Shown here piece by piece: positions 33,169-42,509 of a stretch of 64,000 nucleotides of DNA. Positions within the stretch are counted from its first letter, which is position 1. The number at the start of each line of letters is the position of its first letter. This DNA comes from Streptomyces sp. FIT100 (lineage in GTDB: Bacteria > Actinomycetota > Actinomycetes > Streptomycetales > Streptomycetaceae), in NCBI RefSeq assembly GCF_024584805.1, contig NZ_CP075715.1, positions 6,171,526 through 6,235,525 of the forward strand. Direction: 5' to 3'. A model generated the notes under the pieces. The model was not told where the DNA came from. It saw only the letters and a program-made list of their open reading frames with translations, and ran no database searches. Made by a program: the position numbers and the translations under genes.

Positions 33169-34374
33169 TCAGCTCGCTGCTTCGGCCGGCGCCGCGGGCG
33201 GCGCCGCCGCGGACAGGGGAACGGGGCCGGGTGCGCCGTAGAGGTGCTGGTAGACGTACGCGGCCGAGGTCATGGTCATGTGGTGGTGCCAGCCGGGGAA
33301 GGAGCGGCCCGCGAAGTCGAGTACGCCGAACCGTTCCTGCAGTGTGGCGACGGTCGACCGGACGGCGGCGCGGCTGCGCACCAGCGCCATGACCTCCTCC
33401 ACGCGCCGGTCCGTGAGGCTGGTGATCCAGTACCGCGCGGCCGCCGGGCCGCCCGGGTCGGGGAGCTCCAGTACCCGGTAGCCGCGCGAACCGTCCCCGC
33501 CGGCGCGGCGCCCCGGCAGGCGCACCGTCCCGGCATACGCGTGGATCGGCACCGCCTTGGAGCGGCCCTCCGCCGTCTGACGCGCGATCACATGCGGCTC
33601 CCGGGCGTGCCGCGCCTCCATCAGCCCGCCGACGGTCATCACGGTCGGGGTGCGCCCGGTGATCACGACCTGGCCCGGCTCGACCTCGCACACGATGTCG
33701 AGCCGGTGCCGGGCGAGCCCGGCCAGCACCCCGCCGGCGTCGTCGGACCGGGTGAGGTCGAGGACCCAGGGGATGGGGTGAAGCCGTGGCTGCGCGGCGA
33801 CGTCGGCCGCGTAGTCGAGGACATGGGCGCCGACGGGGCGGGTGGTCTCCGCCTCCGGTATACGCGCCCGGAGCCTGCGCTGCCGGTCCCTGCCCCAGGC
33901 GTCGTCGAGCACGAGGCTCCAGCCCACGGGGAAGCAGTGGGAGTCCGTGGCGAGGAAGAGCCCCACGGCCCGCTGGCAGTTGACGGTCCGTCCGGTCGCG
34001 GTGTCCAGGCGGCGGTGCACGCCGACCGAGTGTTCGCCGCGCTTGGGGATGATGAGTTCGGCGACGGTCCACGCGTACGGCGCCGCGCTCGCGGCGACCC
34101 GCAGGGCGAGCCTGCGGCGGACCGGCTCCCACTCCCACGGGCTGGCGTTGATGAACTGGTGCAGGCCGTGCGCCGCCGCCGCGGGCAGCAGCTCGGTCCG
34201 CGCCATGCGCCGTGGGGTCTTCTTGCCGGAGACATGGATCAGGCCCCGAAGATACGCCCGTGCCCAACGGCGTTGCTCCGCCCGGTAGAGCGGTCTGAAG
34301 ATCTCCTCCAGGAACGTCTGCATGCGCGTGCCCTCGTCCGCCGCCGCGGACACGGGCACCTTGCTTGACGACAT
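33169..34374 (-). CDS. IS701-like transposase-derived protein, catalytic residues lost
   Basis: A 401-residue protein related to IS701-type DDE transposases: YLRGLIHVSGKKTPRRMA, GLHQFINASPWEWEPVRR, PKRGEHSVGVHRRLDTATGR and the C-terminal SFPGWHHHMTMTSAAY. Where active enzymes have the DDTxFPK Asp pair this protein has AELIIPK (105-111), and the C-terminal YEVRSWTGW Glu is replaced (FAGRSFPGW). No terminal inverted repeats are seen. It appears to be a domesticated, non-transposing protein, perhaps a DNA-binding regulator. It is 28 nt upstream of, and probably co-transcribed with, the response regulator. Confidence 0.78.
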   Translation of the reverse strand: MSSSKVPVSAAADEGTRMQTFLEEIFRPLYRAEQRRWARAYLRGLIHVSGKKTPRRMARTELLPAAAAHGLHQFINASPWEWEPVRRRLALRVAASAAPYAWTVAELIIPKRGEHSVGVHRRLDTATGRTVNCQRAVGLFLATDSHCFPVGWSLVLDDAWGRDRQRRLRARIPEAETTRPVGAHVLDYAADVAAQPRLHPIPWVLDLTRSDDAGGVLAGLARHRLDIVCEVEPGQVVITGRTPTVMTVGGLMEARHAREPHVIARQTAEGRSKAVPIHAYAGTVRLPGRRAGGDGSRGYRVLELPDPGGPAAARYWITSLTDRRVEEVMALVRSRAAVRSTVATLQERFGVLDFAGRSFPGWHHHMTMTSAAYVYQHLYGAPGPVPLSAAAPPAAPAEAAS

Positions 34375-34861
34375 GTAACGCTACGCCCCCTCGTATTCGC
34401 ATCGCTCGCACCGAAGCCGGTGCACAGCGCTCGCTACGAGGCACAAAAATACCGTCTCGAAGGAAAAATTCACGGGCTGCTGGCCGACTTTGCGACTTCA
34501 CCCTCTGACCAGCAAGAACGTGGTCGGGCGGGGTGCGTGGCGGTTGCGGCTCACCGTGCGGCGCCGGCCCGCGGGCGGTGGTACGGCCGGTCCTCGCTGC
34601 CGTCCGCAGGCGCCGTCACGGCACACGGGGGCCGCCGAAGGCCCGGGGGAGCGGTAAGCCTTCGGCGGCCGTTCAAGGGGTCTGGGCCGGGCGGGGGCAA
34701 CCGGCCGTTCCCGCACGCGAGATGGTCATGACGTCCCGATATCGGTCGATGGGCGGACCCTGAACTCCCGCTGGAAACAGGGAGGGTCAGGGGCCGCCCA
34801 CCGCCTTGTGCGGCCGCGCTACTTGCTCGCGCTGCCTGCTGGCGCCGCCTGCTCGCGCGGC
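34375..34861. other. intergenic: promoter region plus terminator
   Basis: The part next to 34374 (about 34380-34500) is lower in GC and contains A/T-rich runs, as expected of the promoter for the transposase-like gene and response regulator. The rest holds the strong hairpin at 34630-34670. No gene. Confidence 0.6.
34630..34670 (-). terminator. terminator of the MFS/SDR operon
   Basis: A perfect 13-bp inverted repeat, GGCCGCCGAAGGC (34630-34642) and GCCTTCGGCGGCC (34658-34670), with a 15-nt loop, lies about 190 nt after the MFS gene stop on the minus strand. Confidence 0.7.
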
Positions 34862-36106
34862 TTACGCCGAGGGCCGCTTGGCAGGGAAGCCGTGGCTGCG
34901 GGCGAAGACGACGACCGCGATCACCGGCAGCAGGAGCAGCAGCACGGTCCAGGGGAAGGAATCGCTGCCGGCCACGTCGAGCAGGATGCCTCCGATGACA
35001 CCGCCGCCCGCCATGGCGACGTTCCACAGCGTCACGAGCATCGCCTGGGCCGCGTCGGCGGAGTCGCCGCCCGCGTCGCCGACGGCCGTCTGCAGCAGGG
35101 TGGGCACGCCGCCCCAGCCCAGACCCCACAGGGCGGCCGCGACGTACACGAGCGCCGTGTTGTCGGCGAGGACCGCGAGCAGCGCCGCGGCCACGGCGAC
35201 CAGCAGGGCGCTGGCGATCGTCAGCGAGCGCAGCCGGTGGTGGATCTGGGCACCCACGATCCAGATGCTGACGAGCGAGGCGGCGCCGAAGACGAGCAGC
35301 ACCAGGTCGGTGTTGCCGCCCATGCCCAGGTCGTCGAGGAACGTGGCGATGTAGGCGTACAGGATGGTGTGGGCCAGGACGAAGACGAGGGTGACGAACA
35401 GGACCGGGCTCACACCCGGGACGCGCAGCGCCCGCAGCATCTTCGGCCGCTCACCGCGCTCCTGCCCCGGGTAGTCCGGCACCGTCACGAAGATCCACAG
35501 CAGCAGGAGCACCGTGAGCGCCGTCATCGACAGGAAGGCCACGCGCCAGCCGAGCGCCGTGCCGAGGAAGGTCCCGGCGGGCACGCCGAGCGAGAGCGCC
35601 ACCGGGATGCCCGCCATGGCGACGGCGATGGCCTTGCCCTGGAGGTGGACGGGCGCCATGCGCCGCGCGTAGCCGGCGAGCAGGGCCCAGGCCAGACCCG
35701 CGGCGACACCCGCGACGAAGCGCGCCACCATCGTCAGGCCGTAGGCCGACGACACCGCCGTGATCGTGTTGGCGACCGCGAAGCCCGCCATGGCCGTCAG
35801 CAGCAGCCGCTTGCGCCGCCAGCCCGCGGTGGCCGCGGTCAGCGGGATCGCGGTGAGGGCGGTGCCGATCGCGTAGATCGTGACGGTCTGACCGGTCGCG
35901 GACTCGCTCACATGGAGGTCGTCGCTCATCGCCGGGAGGAGTCCGGCGGGGAGGGTCTCGGTGAGGCTGGTGATGAAGACGGCGGTGGCGAGGGCGAGCA
36001 GGGCGAGGAGCGGGAGCTTCTGCTGCTCCTCGCCCCCGCCCTTCGCCCGTGGCGCGGCACGGCTGTCCGTACCGGGAGCGGCCGCGGTGTCGGGTGAGGT
36101 GCTCAT
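34862..36106 (-). CDS. MFS drug/metabolite exporter (DHA1 type)
   Basis: A 414-residue transporter with 12 predicted membrane helices after a 30-residue hydrophilic N-terminus. Family motifs are SLTETLPAGLLPAMSDDL in helix 1, the A-loop GWRRKRLLL, and the helix-5 antiporter motif AMAGIPVALSLGVPAGTFLG. It resembles arabinose-efflux/chloramphenicol-resistance-like DHA1 proteins that export small molecules with proton antiport. The 4-nt overlap with the SDR gene shows one operon. It is the natural candidate exporter for the nearby clusters, but that is inferred from position. Confidence 0.85.
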   Translation of the reverse strand: MSTSPDTAAAPGTDSRAAPRAKGGGEEQQKLPLLALLALATAVFITSLTETLPAGLLPAMSDDLHVSESATGQTVTIYAIGTALTAIPLTAATAGWRRKRLLLTAMAGFAVANTITAVSSAYGLTMVARFVAGVAAGLAWALLAGYARRMAPVHLQGKAIAVAMAGIPVALSLGVPAGTFLGTALGWRVAFLSMTALTVLLLLWIFVTVPDYPGQERGERPKMLRALRVPGVSPVLFVTLVFVLAHTILYAYIATFLDDLGMGGNTDLVLLVFGAASLVSIWIVGAQIHHRLRSLTIASALLVAVAAALLAVLADNTALVYVAAALWGLGWGGVPTLLQTAVGDAGGDSADAAQAMLVTLWNVAMAGGGVIGGILLDVAGSDSFPWTVLLLLLPVIAVVVFARSHGFPAKRPSA

Positions 36107-36834
36107 GTGATGTGCTCCGGTTCTTCGGGGGACGTGGTGTCTTCTGCTCGGACGGGGTGTCCGAGTGCTTGCGCGGGGTGGCCGAGGCCGCCGTCGACGG
36201 GGAGCTGGGCGCCCGTCGTGAAGGTGGCGTCCGTGGCCAGGAAGAGCGCGGCGCGGGCCACCTCCTCGGCGGAGCCGCGACGGCCGAGCGGCGGCAGCGG
36301 CGAGGCGCCGCCCGCCGGTGCCTCGATACAGCCCGGCGCCACCGCGTTGACGCGGATGCCGCGGGAGACCAGCTCGGCGGCGAGCGCGTGTACGGCGGCG
36401 GGGGACGGGGCGGGGGCGGTGAGCACGACCGCGCCGCCGTCCCTGAGGTGCGGCAGCAGCGGGCGGGCCGTGACCATGGCGTCGGCGAACACGAAGTCGA
36501 GGTCGAGGTCAAGGTCGACGCCGAGTCCGACGCCGAGTCCGACGCCGAGTCCGACGTCGGGACCGTCCGAGCCGTCGAGGCCCTCCACGTCGTCGACGCC
36601 GTGCGTGCCTTCGGCGTCGATCGTCTCCACCGCCTTCACGGCCTTCACCGCCTCCACCGGGGCGACCACGCGGGCGGCGGAACCCAGCTCGGCGCACGCC
36701 TCCGCGCGCTCCTCCGCGGAGCGGGCGGTGAGCAGGACCTCCGCACCGCCCTCGACGAGGCGCTTGGCGATGGCCAGGCCGATCCCGGTCGCCTGGCCGA
36801 CGACCGCGGCCCTTCTGCCCGCGTACCTGGTCAT
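36103..36834 (-). CDS. SDR-like protein with an expanded repeat and no YxxxK site
   Basis: A 243-residue protein of the short-chain dehydrogenase fold. The N-terminal TGIGLAIAKRL nucleotide loop and the C-terminal GIRVNAVAPGCIEAPAGG, PLGRRGSAEEVARAALFLA and LPVDGGL are normal. The middle is not: where NNAG should be there is an acidic Gly/Val-Leu/Asp-Leu repeat (residues 93-111), and the catalytic Ser and YxxxK are missing (APAPSPAAVHALAAEL). It is either a non-catalytic nucleotide-binding protein or a gene decayed by repeat expansion. It diverges from the SARP gene. Confidence 0.7.
   Translation of the reverse strand: MTRYAGRRAAVVGQATGIGLAIAKRLVEGGAEVLLTARSAEERAEACAELGSAARVVAPVEAVKAVKAVETIDAEGTHGVDDVEGLDGSDGPDVGLGVGLGVGLGVDLDLDLDFVFADAMVTARPLLPHLRDGGAVVLTAPAPSPAAVHALAAELVSRGIRVNAVAPGCIEAPAGGASPLPPLGRRGSAEEVARAALFLATDATFTTGAQLPVDGGLGHPAQALGHPVRAEDTTSPEEPEHIT
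36517..36560 (-). repeat. 12-bp tandem repeat in the SDR gene
   Basis: Four copies of gacgccgagtcc in direct succession encode Gly-Val-Gly-Leu units on the minus strand. They sit beside a run of gaggtcgaggtcaag that encodes Asp-Leu repeats. Confidence 0.9.
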
Positions 36835-37003
36835 GTGCCGCCCCCTTCTGGAGTCCTGCCTTGCCGCAGGCACGACTGTGCGCTCCGGCGCTTCGGAGAA
36901 GCTTCGGAGCCGCTGACGGTCGGCTGACGGCCCTCCGGCGCCCGCCCCGGGGCGGCGGGGCGGGGCCCGGGTGCGCAGGGCCAGGACATGTACGGTGGCC
37001 GGT

Positions 37004-40000
37004 ATGCGGTTTGGGGTGCTCGGGCCACTCGTGGTGTGGGACGACGAGGGAGAGACGGTCAAGGTCCCCGAGGCCAAGGTCCGGGCGCTGCTCGCCGATC
37101 TGCTCGCGCACGACGGGGGTCCGGTCTCCGCGGACCGTCTCATCGACGACCTGTGGGGCGGCGAGCCGCCGGGCAAGCCGGCGGGCGCCCTCCAGGCCAA
37201 GGTCTCCCAGTTGCGCCGGGTACTCGGCCGCGACCGCGTGGTGCGCCAGGCGCCGGGCTACCGGCTGCGGCTCGACGGGGCCGCCGACGAGGTGGACGCC
37301 GACCGGTTCCGCGCCCTTGTCGCCGAGGCCCGCCCCGTACGGGACCCGCGGGCACGGGCGGCACTGCTCACCCAGGCCCTCGACTTGTGGCGGGGGCCCG
37401 CTTACGCGGACTTCGCGGACGAGGAGTTCGTACGGGGCGCTGCGCAGCGCCTCGCGGAGCAGCGGCTGTCCGTCGTGGAGGAGCAGGCCGACGCCCGCCT
37501 GGAGGCCGGGGACCATGTCCTCCTCGCCGGAGAACTGGCCGACCTCGTGGTCCGGCATCCGCTGAGGGAACGCCTGCGCGCCGCCCAGATGCGCGCGCTC
37601 TACCTGGCGGGCCGCCAGAGCGAGGCCCTCGCGTCGTACGAGGACCTCCGCGCGCGGCTCGCCGACGAGCTGGGCGTCGACCCCAGCCCCGCCCTCAGCG
37701 CCCTCCACCGGTCGGTCCTCCGCCAGGACCCGGGCCTCTGCCCCACCGGGGTCCCCCCGACGCCGCCGGAGTCGGCCTCGGCGCCGCCCGGGCAGACCTC
37801 CGTGATGGCGGGGCAGGACTCGACGGCGGGGCAGACCTCCGCGACGACGATGCAGCCCGCTACGGCGACGGTGCAGTCCGCCACGGCGACGGGCCAGGGC
37901 CCTGCTGCGGCCGGGGCCGGGGCCGGCTCTGCGTCCCCCGGGCCGGGACTCCGCGGCACCGAGGGCGCAGAACCGGCGGTGCCGCCGGCGGCCGGAGCCC
38001 ACGCGAACCTTCCCGTGGCGCTCACGCCGCTCATCGGGCGCGATCAGGCGCTCGGGCGGCTTTCGGGGCTCCTGGGTGCCGCGCGGCTGGTGACGCTCAC
38101 CGGGCCCGGCGGGGTCGGGAAGACCCGGCTGGCGGTGGCGGCGGCCGGTGTGGAGGCGGCCGGGGCGCCGGGCGGGGAGTTGTCGGACGGGGTGTGGCTC
38201 GTGGAGTTCGCCGGCGTGCGCGCCGGCAGCGCCGCAGACCTCGCACAGGTCGTCGCCGCCACCCTCGGCATCCGGGACGATGCCCCGTCCGCACTGCCGG
38301 GTGCCGGTGCCGGTGCCGGCGCCGGAGGGCCGTCCCCCGCCCACCGGCTCGCCGCCGCACTGCGGGACCGCCGCATCCTGCTCGTCCTGGACAACTGCGA
38401 GCACGTCGTCGACGCCGCCGCCGAGCTCGCTGAGCTGATGCTGCGCACCGCCCCCGGCCTGCGCGTGCTGACCACCAGCCAGGAGCCGCTCGGGCTGGCC
38501 GGCGAGGCCGTGTTCCTCGTCGAGCCGCTCCGGACCGCCGATGCCGTGCGGCTGTTCACCGAGCGCGCCGCCGCCTCCGCTCCCGGCTTCCCCCGGGACC
38601 TGGAGGCGTTCGCCCCGGCCGACCGCGAGGCCGTCGCCGAGATCTGCCGTCGCCTCGACGGCATCCCGCTCGCCCTCGAACTCGCCGCCACCCGCGTACG
38701 CGCCCTGGGCGTACGGGAGCTCGCGGTCCGACTCGGCGACCGGTTCCGGGTCCTGACCGCCCGACAGCGGGGCGCGCCCGCCCGCCAGCAGACCCTGCGG
38801 GCCATGATCGACTGGAGCTGGGAGCTGCTCAGCGCGCCCGAACGCATCGTCCTGCGCCGCCTGGCGGCGCACAGCGACGGCTGCGACCTGGACGCCGCGG
38901 AAGCGACCTGCGCGGGTGACGGCGTCGCCCGTGAGGAGGTGCTCGATCTGGTGACGCGGCTCGTCGACCGGTCCCTCGTGGTCGTCGTGGACGGGCCCAC
39001 CGGGCCCCGCTACCGGCTCCTGGAGTCCGTCGCGGTGTACGCGACCGAGCGGCTGCACGAGATGGCGGACGTCACCGCCGTACGCGACCGCCATCTGCGC
39101 CACTACCTCGCGCTCGCCGAGCGCGCCGAGCCCCGGCTGCGCGGCGCCGACCAGCGGTCCTGGCTGGCCTGCCTGGACGCCGAGGCCGGCAATCTGCGCA
39201 CGGCGCTCGACGAGGCGGTGCGCCGCGCCGCCCCGGGGCAGGCCGACGAGGCGGTACGGCTGGCCACCGCCCTGTCCTGGTGGTGGTTGCTGCGCGGGCG
39301 CCTGACCGAGGCCCGCCGCAGCCTGTCGGCCGTCCTCGTCGCCGCCAAGGACACTGCACCCGAACTCGCCCTGCTGCATGCCGCGTTCGCGCTGCTCACC
39401 GGTGACCACGCCGAGACGGACGCCACCGTCACCGTCACCGCGACCGTCACCGCGACCGTCACCGCGACCGTGGCCGCCGAAGCCGTCCCCGACCCCGTGC
39501 GCCGCGCCCGCGCCCTGTGGCTGTGCGCGTACGGCCTGTTCAGCGCGGGCGAGGCCGCCGCCGGTGAAGAGCTGAACACCCACGCCCTCGCCGTCTTCAC
39601 CGCTGCCGGTGACCAGTGGGGCACCGCCGCCGCACTCGGCCTGCGGGCCACGCTCGCGCTGGTCCACGGCGACCTCGCCGGGCTCGGCAGGGACGGGCTG
39701 CGCAGCGCCGCGCTCTTCCGCGAGCTGGGCGACCGCTGGGGCGAGCTGCAGACCGTCTCGCCGCTCGCCGCGCTCGCCGAGATCAAGGGCGACTACGCCG
39801 ACGCGGCGCGCCGTCAGCGCGAAGGTCTGGAAATAGCACGGGAGTTGGGCCTGGAGGCCGAGGTGTCGGCGCGGCTGTCCGGGCTCGGCCGACTGGCGCT
39901 ACTGGCCCGCGACTGGGAGGGCGGCCGTGATCTGCACGAGCAGGCGCGCCGCATCGCCGTCGAACAGGGCTACAAATACGGCGAGATCCACTCGGAGATG

Positions 40001-40573
40001 GGCCTCGCGCTCGGGGCGCGCCGCTCCGGCGACCTCGATGCCGCGGAGGCCCACCTGCTGCATATCCGCGACGGCCATGCCGACGTGTCCTCGGAGGCCG
40101 GCGACCATCTGCTCCTCGCCGAACTCGGCTTCATCGCCGAACTGCGCGGCGACGCGGACCGGTCCGTCGCCCATCACCTGCGCGGCCTTGACGTCGCCCG
40201 TTCCCTCGGCGAGCCGCGCGCGCTCGCCCTGTCCCTGGAGGGCCTCGCGGGCGCGGCGGCCCTGCACCGTCACGGCGACAGTCACGGCCAAGGGCCCGGC
40301 CAAGGTCACGGCCAAGGACCCGGGCACGAGTCGGCCGCCGTGTGCGCGGCCCTGCTGCTCGGTGCGGCGGACGCGGCGCGCCGCGGTGTGGGCGCCCCGC
40401 TGCCGCCCGCCGAGCGCGGCGACGTCGACCGCATCACGGAGGCGGTGCGGGCCGCCCTGGGCGGGGGGCCCGCCTTCACGGAGGCGTTCGAGCGCGGCGC
40501 CCGACTGACTCCGGAGGAAGCGGTGCGGCAGGCCCGTACGGCGCTCGACCGGCCGACGGACGGGGCGGCTTGA
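37004..40573 (+). CDS. large SARP-family transcriptional regulator (BTAD + NB-ARC + TPR)
   Basis: A 1189-residue AfsR-type regulator. Domains in order: OmpR-like DNA-binding (1-90, with LGPLVVWDD and VSQLRRVLGRDRVVR), bacterial transcriptional activation domain (95-240, ending ADELGVDPSPALSALHR), a Thr/Ala/Gln-rich linker (about 245-330), an NB-ARC/STAND ATPase (Walker A LTGPGGVGKTRLA at about 365, Walker B ILLVLDNCEHV at about 460) and a TPR region (from about 700). The TPR part contains slippage repeats encoding TVTATVTATV and GQGPGQGHGQ. Likely a pathway-level activator that senses nucleotide or ligand. Monocistronic, divergent from the SDR gene. Confidence 0.9.
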   Translation: MRFGVLGPLVVWDDEGETVKVPEAKVRALLADLLAHDGGPVSADRLIDDLWGGEPPGKPAGALQAKVSQLRRVLGRDRVVRQAPGYRLRLDGAADEVDADRFRALVAEARPVRDPRARAALLTQALDLWRGPAYADFADEEFVRGAAQRLAEQRLSVVEEQADARLEAGDHVLLAGELADLVVRHPLRERLRAAQMRALYLAGRQSEALASYEDLRARLADELGVDPSPALSALHRSVLRQDPGLCPTGVPPTPPESASAPPGQTSVMAGQDSTAGQTSATTMQPATATVQSATATGQGPAAAGAGAGSASPGPGLRGTEGAEPAVPPAAGAHANLPVALTPLIGRDQALGRLSGLLGAARLVTLTGPGGVGKTRLAVAAAGVEAAGAPGGELSDGVWLVEFAGVRAGSAADLAQVVAATLGIRDDAPSALPGAGAGAGAGGPSPAHRLAAALRDRRILLVLDNCEHVVDAAAELAELMLRTAPGLRVLTTSQEPLGLAGEAVFLVEPLRTADAVRLFTERAAASAPGFPRDLEAFAPADREAVAEICRRLDGIPLALELAATRVRALGVRELAVRLGDRFRVLTARQRGAPARQQTLRAMIDWSWELLSAPERIVLRRLAAHSDGCDLDAAEATCAGDGVAREEVLDLVTRLVDRSLVVVVDGPTGPRYRLLESVAVYATERLHEMADVTAVRDRHLRHYLALAERAEPRLRGADQRSWLACLDAEAGNLRTALDEAVRRAAPGQADEAVRLATALSWWWLLRGRLTEARRSLSAVLVAAKDTAPELALLHAAFALLTGDHAETDATVTVTATVTATVTATVAAEAVPDPVRRARALWLCAYGLFSAGEAAAGEELNTHALAVFTAAGDQWGTAAALGLRATLALVHGDLAGLGRDGLRSAALFRELGDRWGELQTVSPLAALAEIKGDYADAARRQREGLEIARELGLEAEVSARLSGLGRLALLARDWEGGRDLHEQARRIAVEQGYKYGEIHSEMGLALGARRSGDLDAAEAHLLHIRDGHADVSSEAGDHLLLAELGFIAELRGDADRSVAHHLRGLDVARSLGEPRALALSLEGLAGAAALHRHGDSHGQGPGQGHGQGPGHESAAVCAALLLGAADAARRGVGAPLPPAERGDVDRITEAVRAALGGGPAFTEAFERGARLTPEEAVRQARTALDRPTDGAA

Positions 40574-40600
40574 GAGCACCCGGCTGATCCGGACGCGGCA

Positions 40601-41275
40601 TCAGCGGCCCTGGGCCGAGGGACAGAGTTCGACCTCCTCCTCGGCCCACGGGATGATCGTCCGCACCACCGCGAGCGTGCGCTCCAGAAGGTCGGCACGG
40701 TTGTTGAGCACCCAGGAGATGTGCTGCGCACCGAAGAAGGCCGAGACCAGGACGGTGGCGAGCGTGGCGGGGGAGGGGATGTCGCCAGGGCCGCCCGCCT
40801 CGGCTCTCCGCGCCAGCCACGAGGTGATCAGGTTGGTGTACGCCTCGTACGGGAGCGGGAGTTGGGCGCCGATCAGCTGCCGTTCGAGCTGGAGCCGCGC
40901 TCCGGCCTGAAGGACCGTCTCGTCGCGGAACGCCACGGCAGTCCGGATCAGGAGTTCGGCGACGGAGCTGACCGGCGGGAGCCCCAACTCCTCCACGGAG
41001 TCGGCGATGACGGCGATCCGGCGGTAGAACAGGTCGGTCACCGCGACGGCGAGGGCGTCCTTGTTCTCGTAGTGGAAGTAGACCGCACCCTTGGTCATTC
41101 CGGCCGACTGGGCCACGTCCAGGATGGTGACGGCGGGATAGCCCTTGGCGGCGAACGCCTGGGCGGCGGCGGTGAGTACGCGCTCCCGTGTCCGAACCGC
41201 TCGCTCCTGCTTGAGTTCCTTGGTGCTCACCTGGAGCGGAGTGCCGAAGGTCTCACCGGACGTTGCCATGATCAT
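40601..41275 (-). CDS. TetR-family gamma-butyrolactone receptor (ArpA/ScbR-like)
   Basis: A 224-residue regulator. N-terminal helix-turn-helix RERVLTAAAQAFAAKGYPAVTILDVAQSAG and MTKGAVYFHYENKDALA; the C-terminal ligand-binding half ends with ISWVLNNRADLLER, which is characteristic of butyrolactone receptors. Two possible starts, ATG 41275 and ATG 41269. It is divergent from an afsA-type synthase gene with a palindrome in the 97-nt spacer, the classic receptor/synthase pair that gates Streptomyces secondary metabolism. Ligand binding should release the operator. Confidence 0.88.
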   Translation of the reverse strand: MIMATSGETFGTPLQVSTKELKQERAVRTRERVLTAAAQAFAAKGYPAVTILDVAQSAGMTKGAVYFHYENKDALAVAVTDLFYRRIAVIADSVEELGLPPVSSVAELLIRTAVAFRDETVLQAGARLQLERQLIGAQLPLPYEAYTNLITSWLARRAEAGGPGDIPSPATLATVLVSAFFGAQHISWVLNNRADLLERTLAVVRTIIPWAEEEVELCPSAQGR

Positions 41276-41295
41276 CTACTTCCGCTCTTTTGAAG

Positions 41296-41313
41296 AAACC
41301 TGCTCGAAGGTAT
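41296..41313. promoter_or_regulatory. candidate autoregulatory element (ARE) for the butyrolactone receptor
   Basis: AAACCTGCTCGAAGGTAT is an imperfect palindrome (AAACCT against AGGTAT) between the divergent receptor and synthase genes. It resembles the AT-flanked operators bound by ArpA/ScbR-type receptors. Position is 60 nt before the synthase start. Confidence 0.55.
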
Positions 41314-41372
41314 ATTCGCCGTCGAGGGTCGGGCCTCGCACTGGCCGGCCCCGATCTCGAGGGGGAGAAGCC

Positions 41373-42509
41373 ATGCAGCACCGCCGATCGCGGCGAGAAA
41401 CTCCTGGTGATCTGGTGCGACAGGATCCGGAGCTCGCCTTCCAGCGCACGGTCTCCCGCAGGCTCGTGCACCGGGCCGCGGTGGCCGAAGTCTTCGTCAC
41501 GGACGCCGTGGTGCTCGGGGAGGACCACTTCCTGGTCGGCAGTCAGTGGCCCCGGGACCATGCGCTCTACCATCCCGACGCCCATCGCAGAAGCGACCCG
41601 CTGCTGTTCGCCGAGACGATCAGGCAGGCCCTCGTCTATCTGGCCCACTGGCACTACGGAGTCCCGCTCACCCACCGCTTCGTGGGCTACGACACGGACT
41701 TCGAGATCACCGATCCTGGCGCTCTGCACGTGGGCGGCCGGCCGATGCCCGTGGAGCTCGAAGCGCGGTGGCGCTGGACCGACCACCGGCCGCCCCGCCG
41801 CTACGGCGCCCGGCTCGAGGTGCAGCTCTCGGTCGCCGGCCGCATCTGCGGCCGCGGCAGCCTGCGGGTCGTGGCGGTCGACGAGCGCAGCTATCGGATT
41901 CTGCGCCGTCGCGGCGACGCGACCGGACCGGCCGCCGCCGCGCCCGCCGGGCCGCCCCAGCGGCTGGAGCCGGGGCCGGTCGGCCGGCTGCGCGCCAAGG
42001 ACAGTGTGCTGGCGCCCGGTTCGTCGCCGGACGAGTGGCAGCTGCGGGCCGATCCGGACCATGCGATCCTCTTCGACCACCCCACCGACCACCTGCCGCT
42101 GATGGTGCTGCTCGAGGGGTTCCGCCAGCTGGGGCACCTGCTGACCCACGACGCGGCGGCCCCGCAGGCCGGCCCTGCGTACGTGCTCGTGGCGGCGGCC
42201 GTCGACTGCCTCGCCTGGGGTGAACTCGACGTGCCCACCCGGCTCGTCGTGCGCGATGACGTCACCGCGCCGGGAACGCCGGCAGCGCCGGGAGCGCTGG
42301 GGGGACCGGGCGCACCGGGTGGGCCCGGAGCACCGGCCGACCGCCGGCTGCGCTTCGACGCGATCCAGGCGGACACGCTGATCGCGACCTGCGGCTCCGT
42401 GTGGGCCCCGGTGCAGCCGGAGGCGGCAGACGAACAGCCTTGCGGCCCGCAGGAAAAGAAGTCCGGCCTGGAGGAACGGCACTCCGGTGTGCCGGTGCCC
42501 TGCGCGTAG
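41373..42509 (+). CDS. afsA: AfsA-family gamma-butyrolactone biosynthesis enzyme
   Basis: A 378-residue AfsA-like protein made of two hotdog-type repeats. The first has WPRDHALYHPDAHRRSDPLLFAE and HRFVGYDTDFEI, the second LFDHPTDHLPLMVLLEGFRQ. AfsA joins a 3-oxoacyl group to dihydroxyacetone phosphate to start butyrolactone synthesis. A Pro/Gly/Ala repeat interrupts the second domain near residue 310 and the last 25 residues are hydrophilic. ATG 41373 follows GAGGGGGAG. Divergent receptor and downstream phosphatase and oxidoreductase genes support a complete signalling locus. Confidence 0.88.
   Translation: MQHRRSRRETPGDLVRQDPELAFQRTVSRRLVHRAAVAEVFVTDAVVLGEDHFLVGSQWPRDHALYHPDAHRRSDPLLFAETIRQALVYLAHWHYGVPLTHRFVGYDTDFEITDPGALHVGGRPMPVELEARWRWTDHRPPRRYGARLEVQLSVAGRICGRGSLRVVAVDERSYRILRRRGDATGPAAAAPAGPPQRLEPGPVGRLRAKDSVLAPGSSPDEWQLRADPDHAILFDHPTDHLPLMVLLEGFRQLGHLLTHDAAAPQAGPAYVLVAAAVDCLAWGELDVPTRLVVRDDVTAPGTPAAPGALGGPGAPGGPGAPADRRLRFDAIQADTLIATCGSVWAPVQPEAADEQPCGPQEKKSGLEERHSGVPVPCA

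Noticed and set aside
33169..34374. Active IS701 insertion sequence
   Set aside because: Catalytic acids are replaced and no terminal inverted repeats or target duplication are visible.
36509..39667. Very long minus-strand open frame (over 1000 codons)
   Set aside because: It is the antisense shadow of the SARP gene and the SDR gene in a high-GC genome; the sequence is low-complexity and no domain is recognisable.
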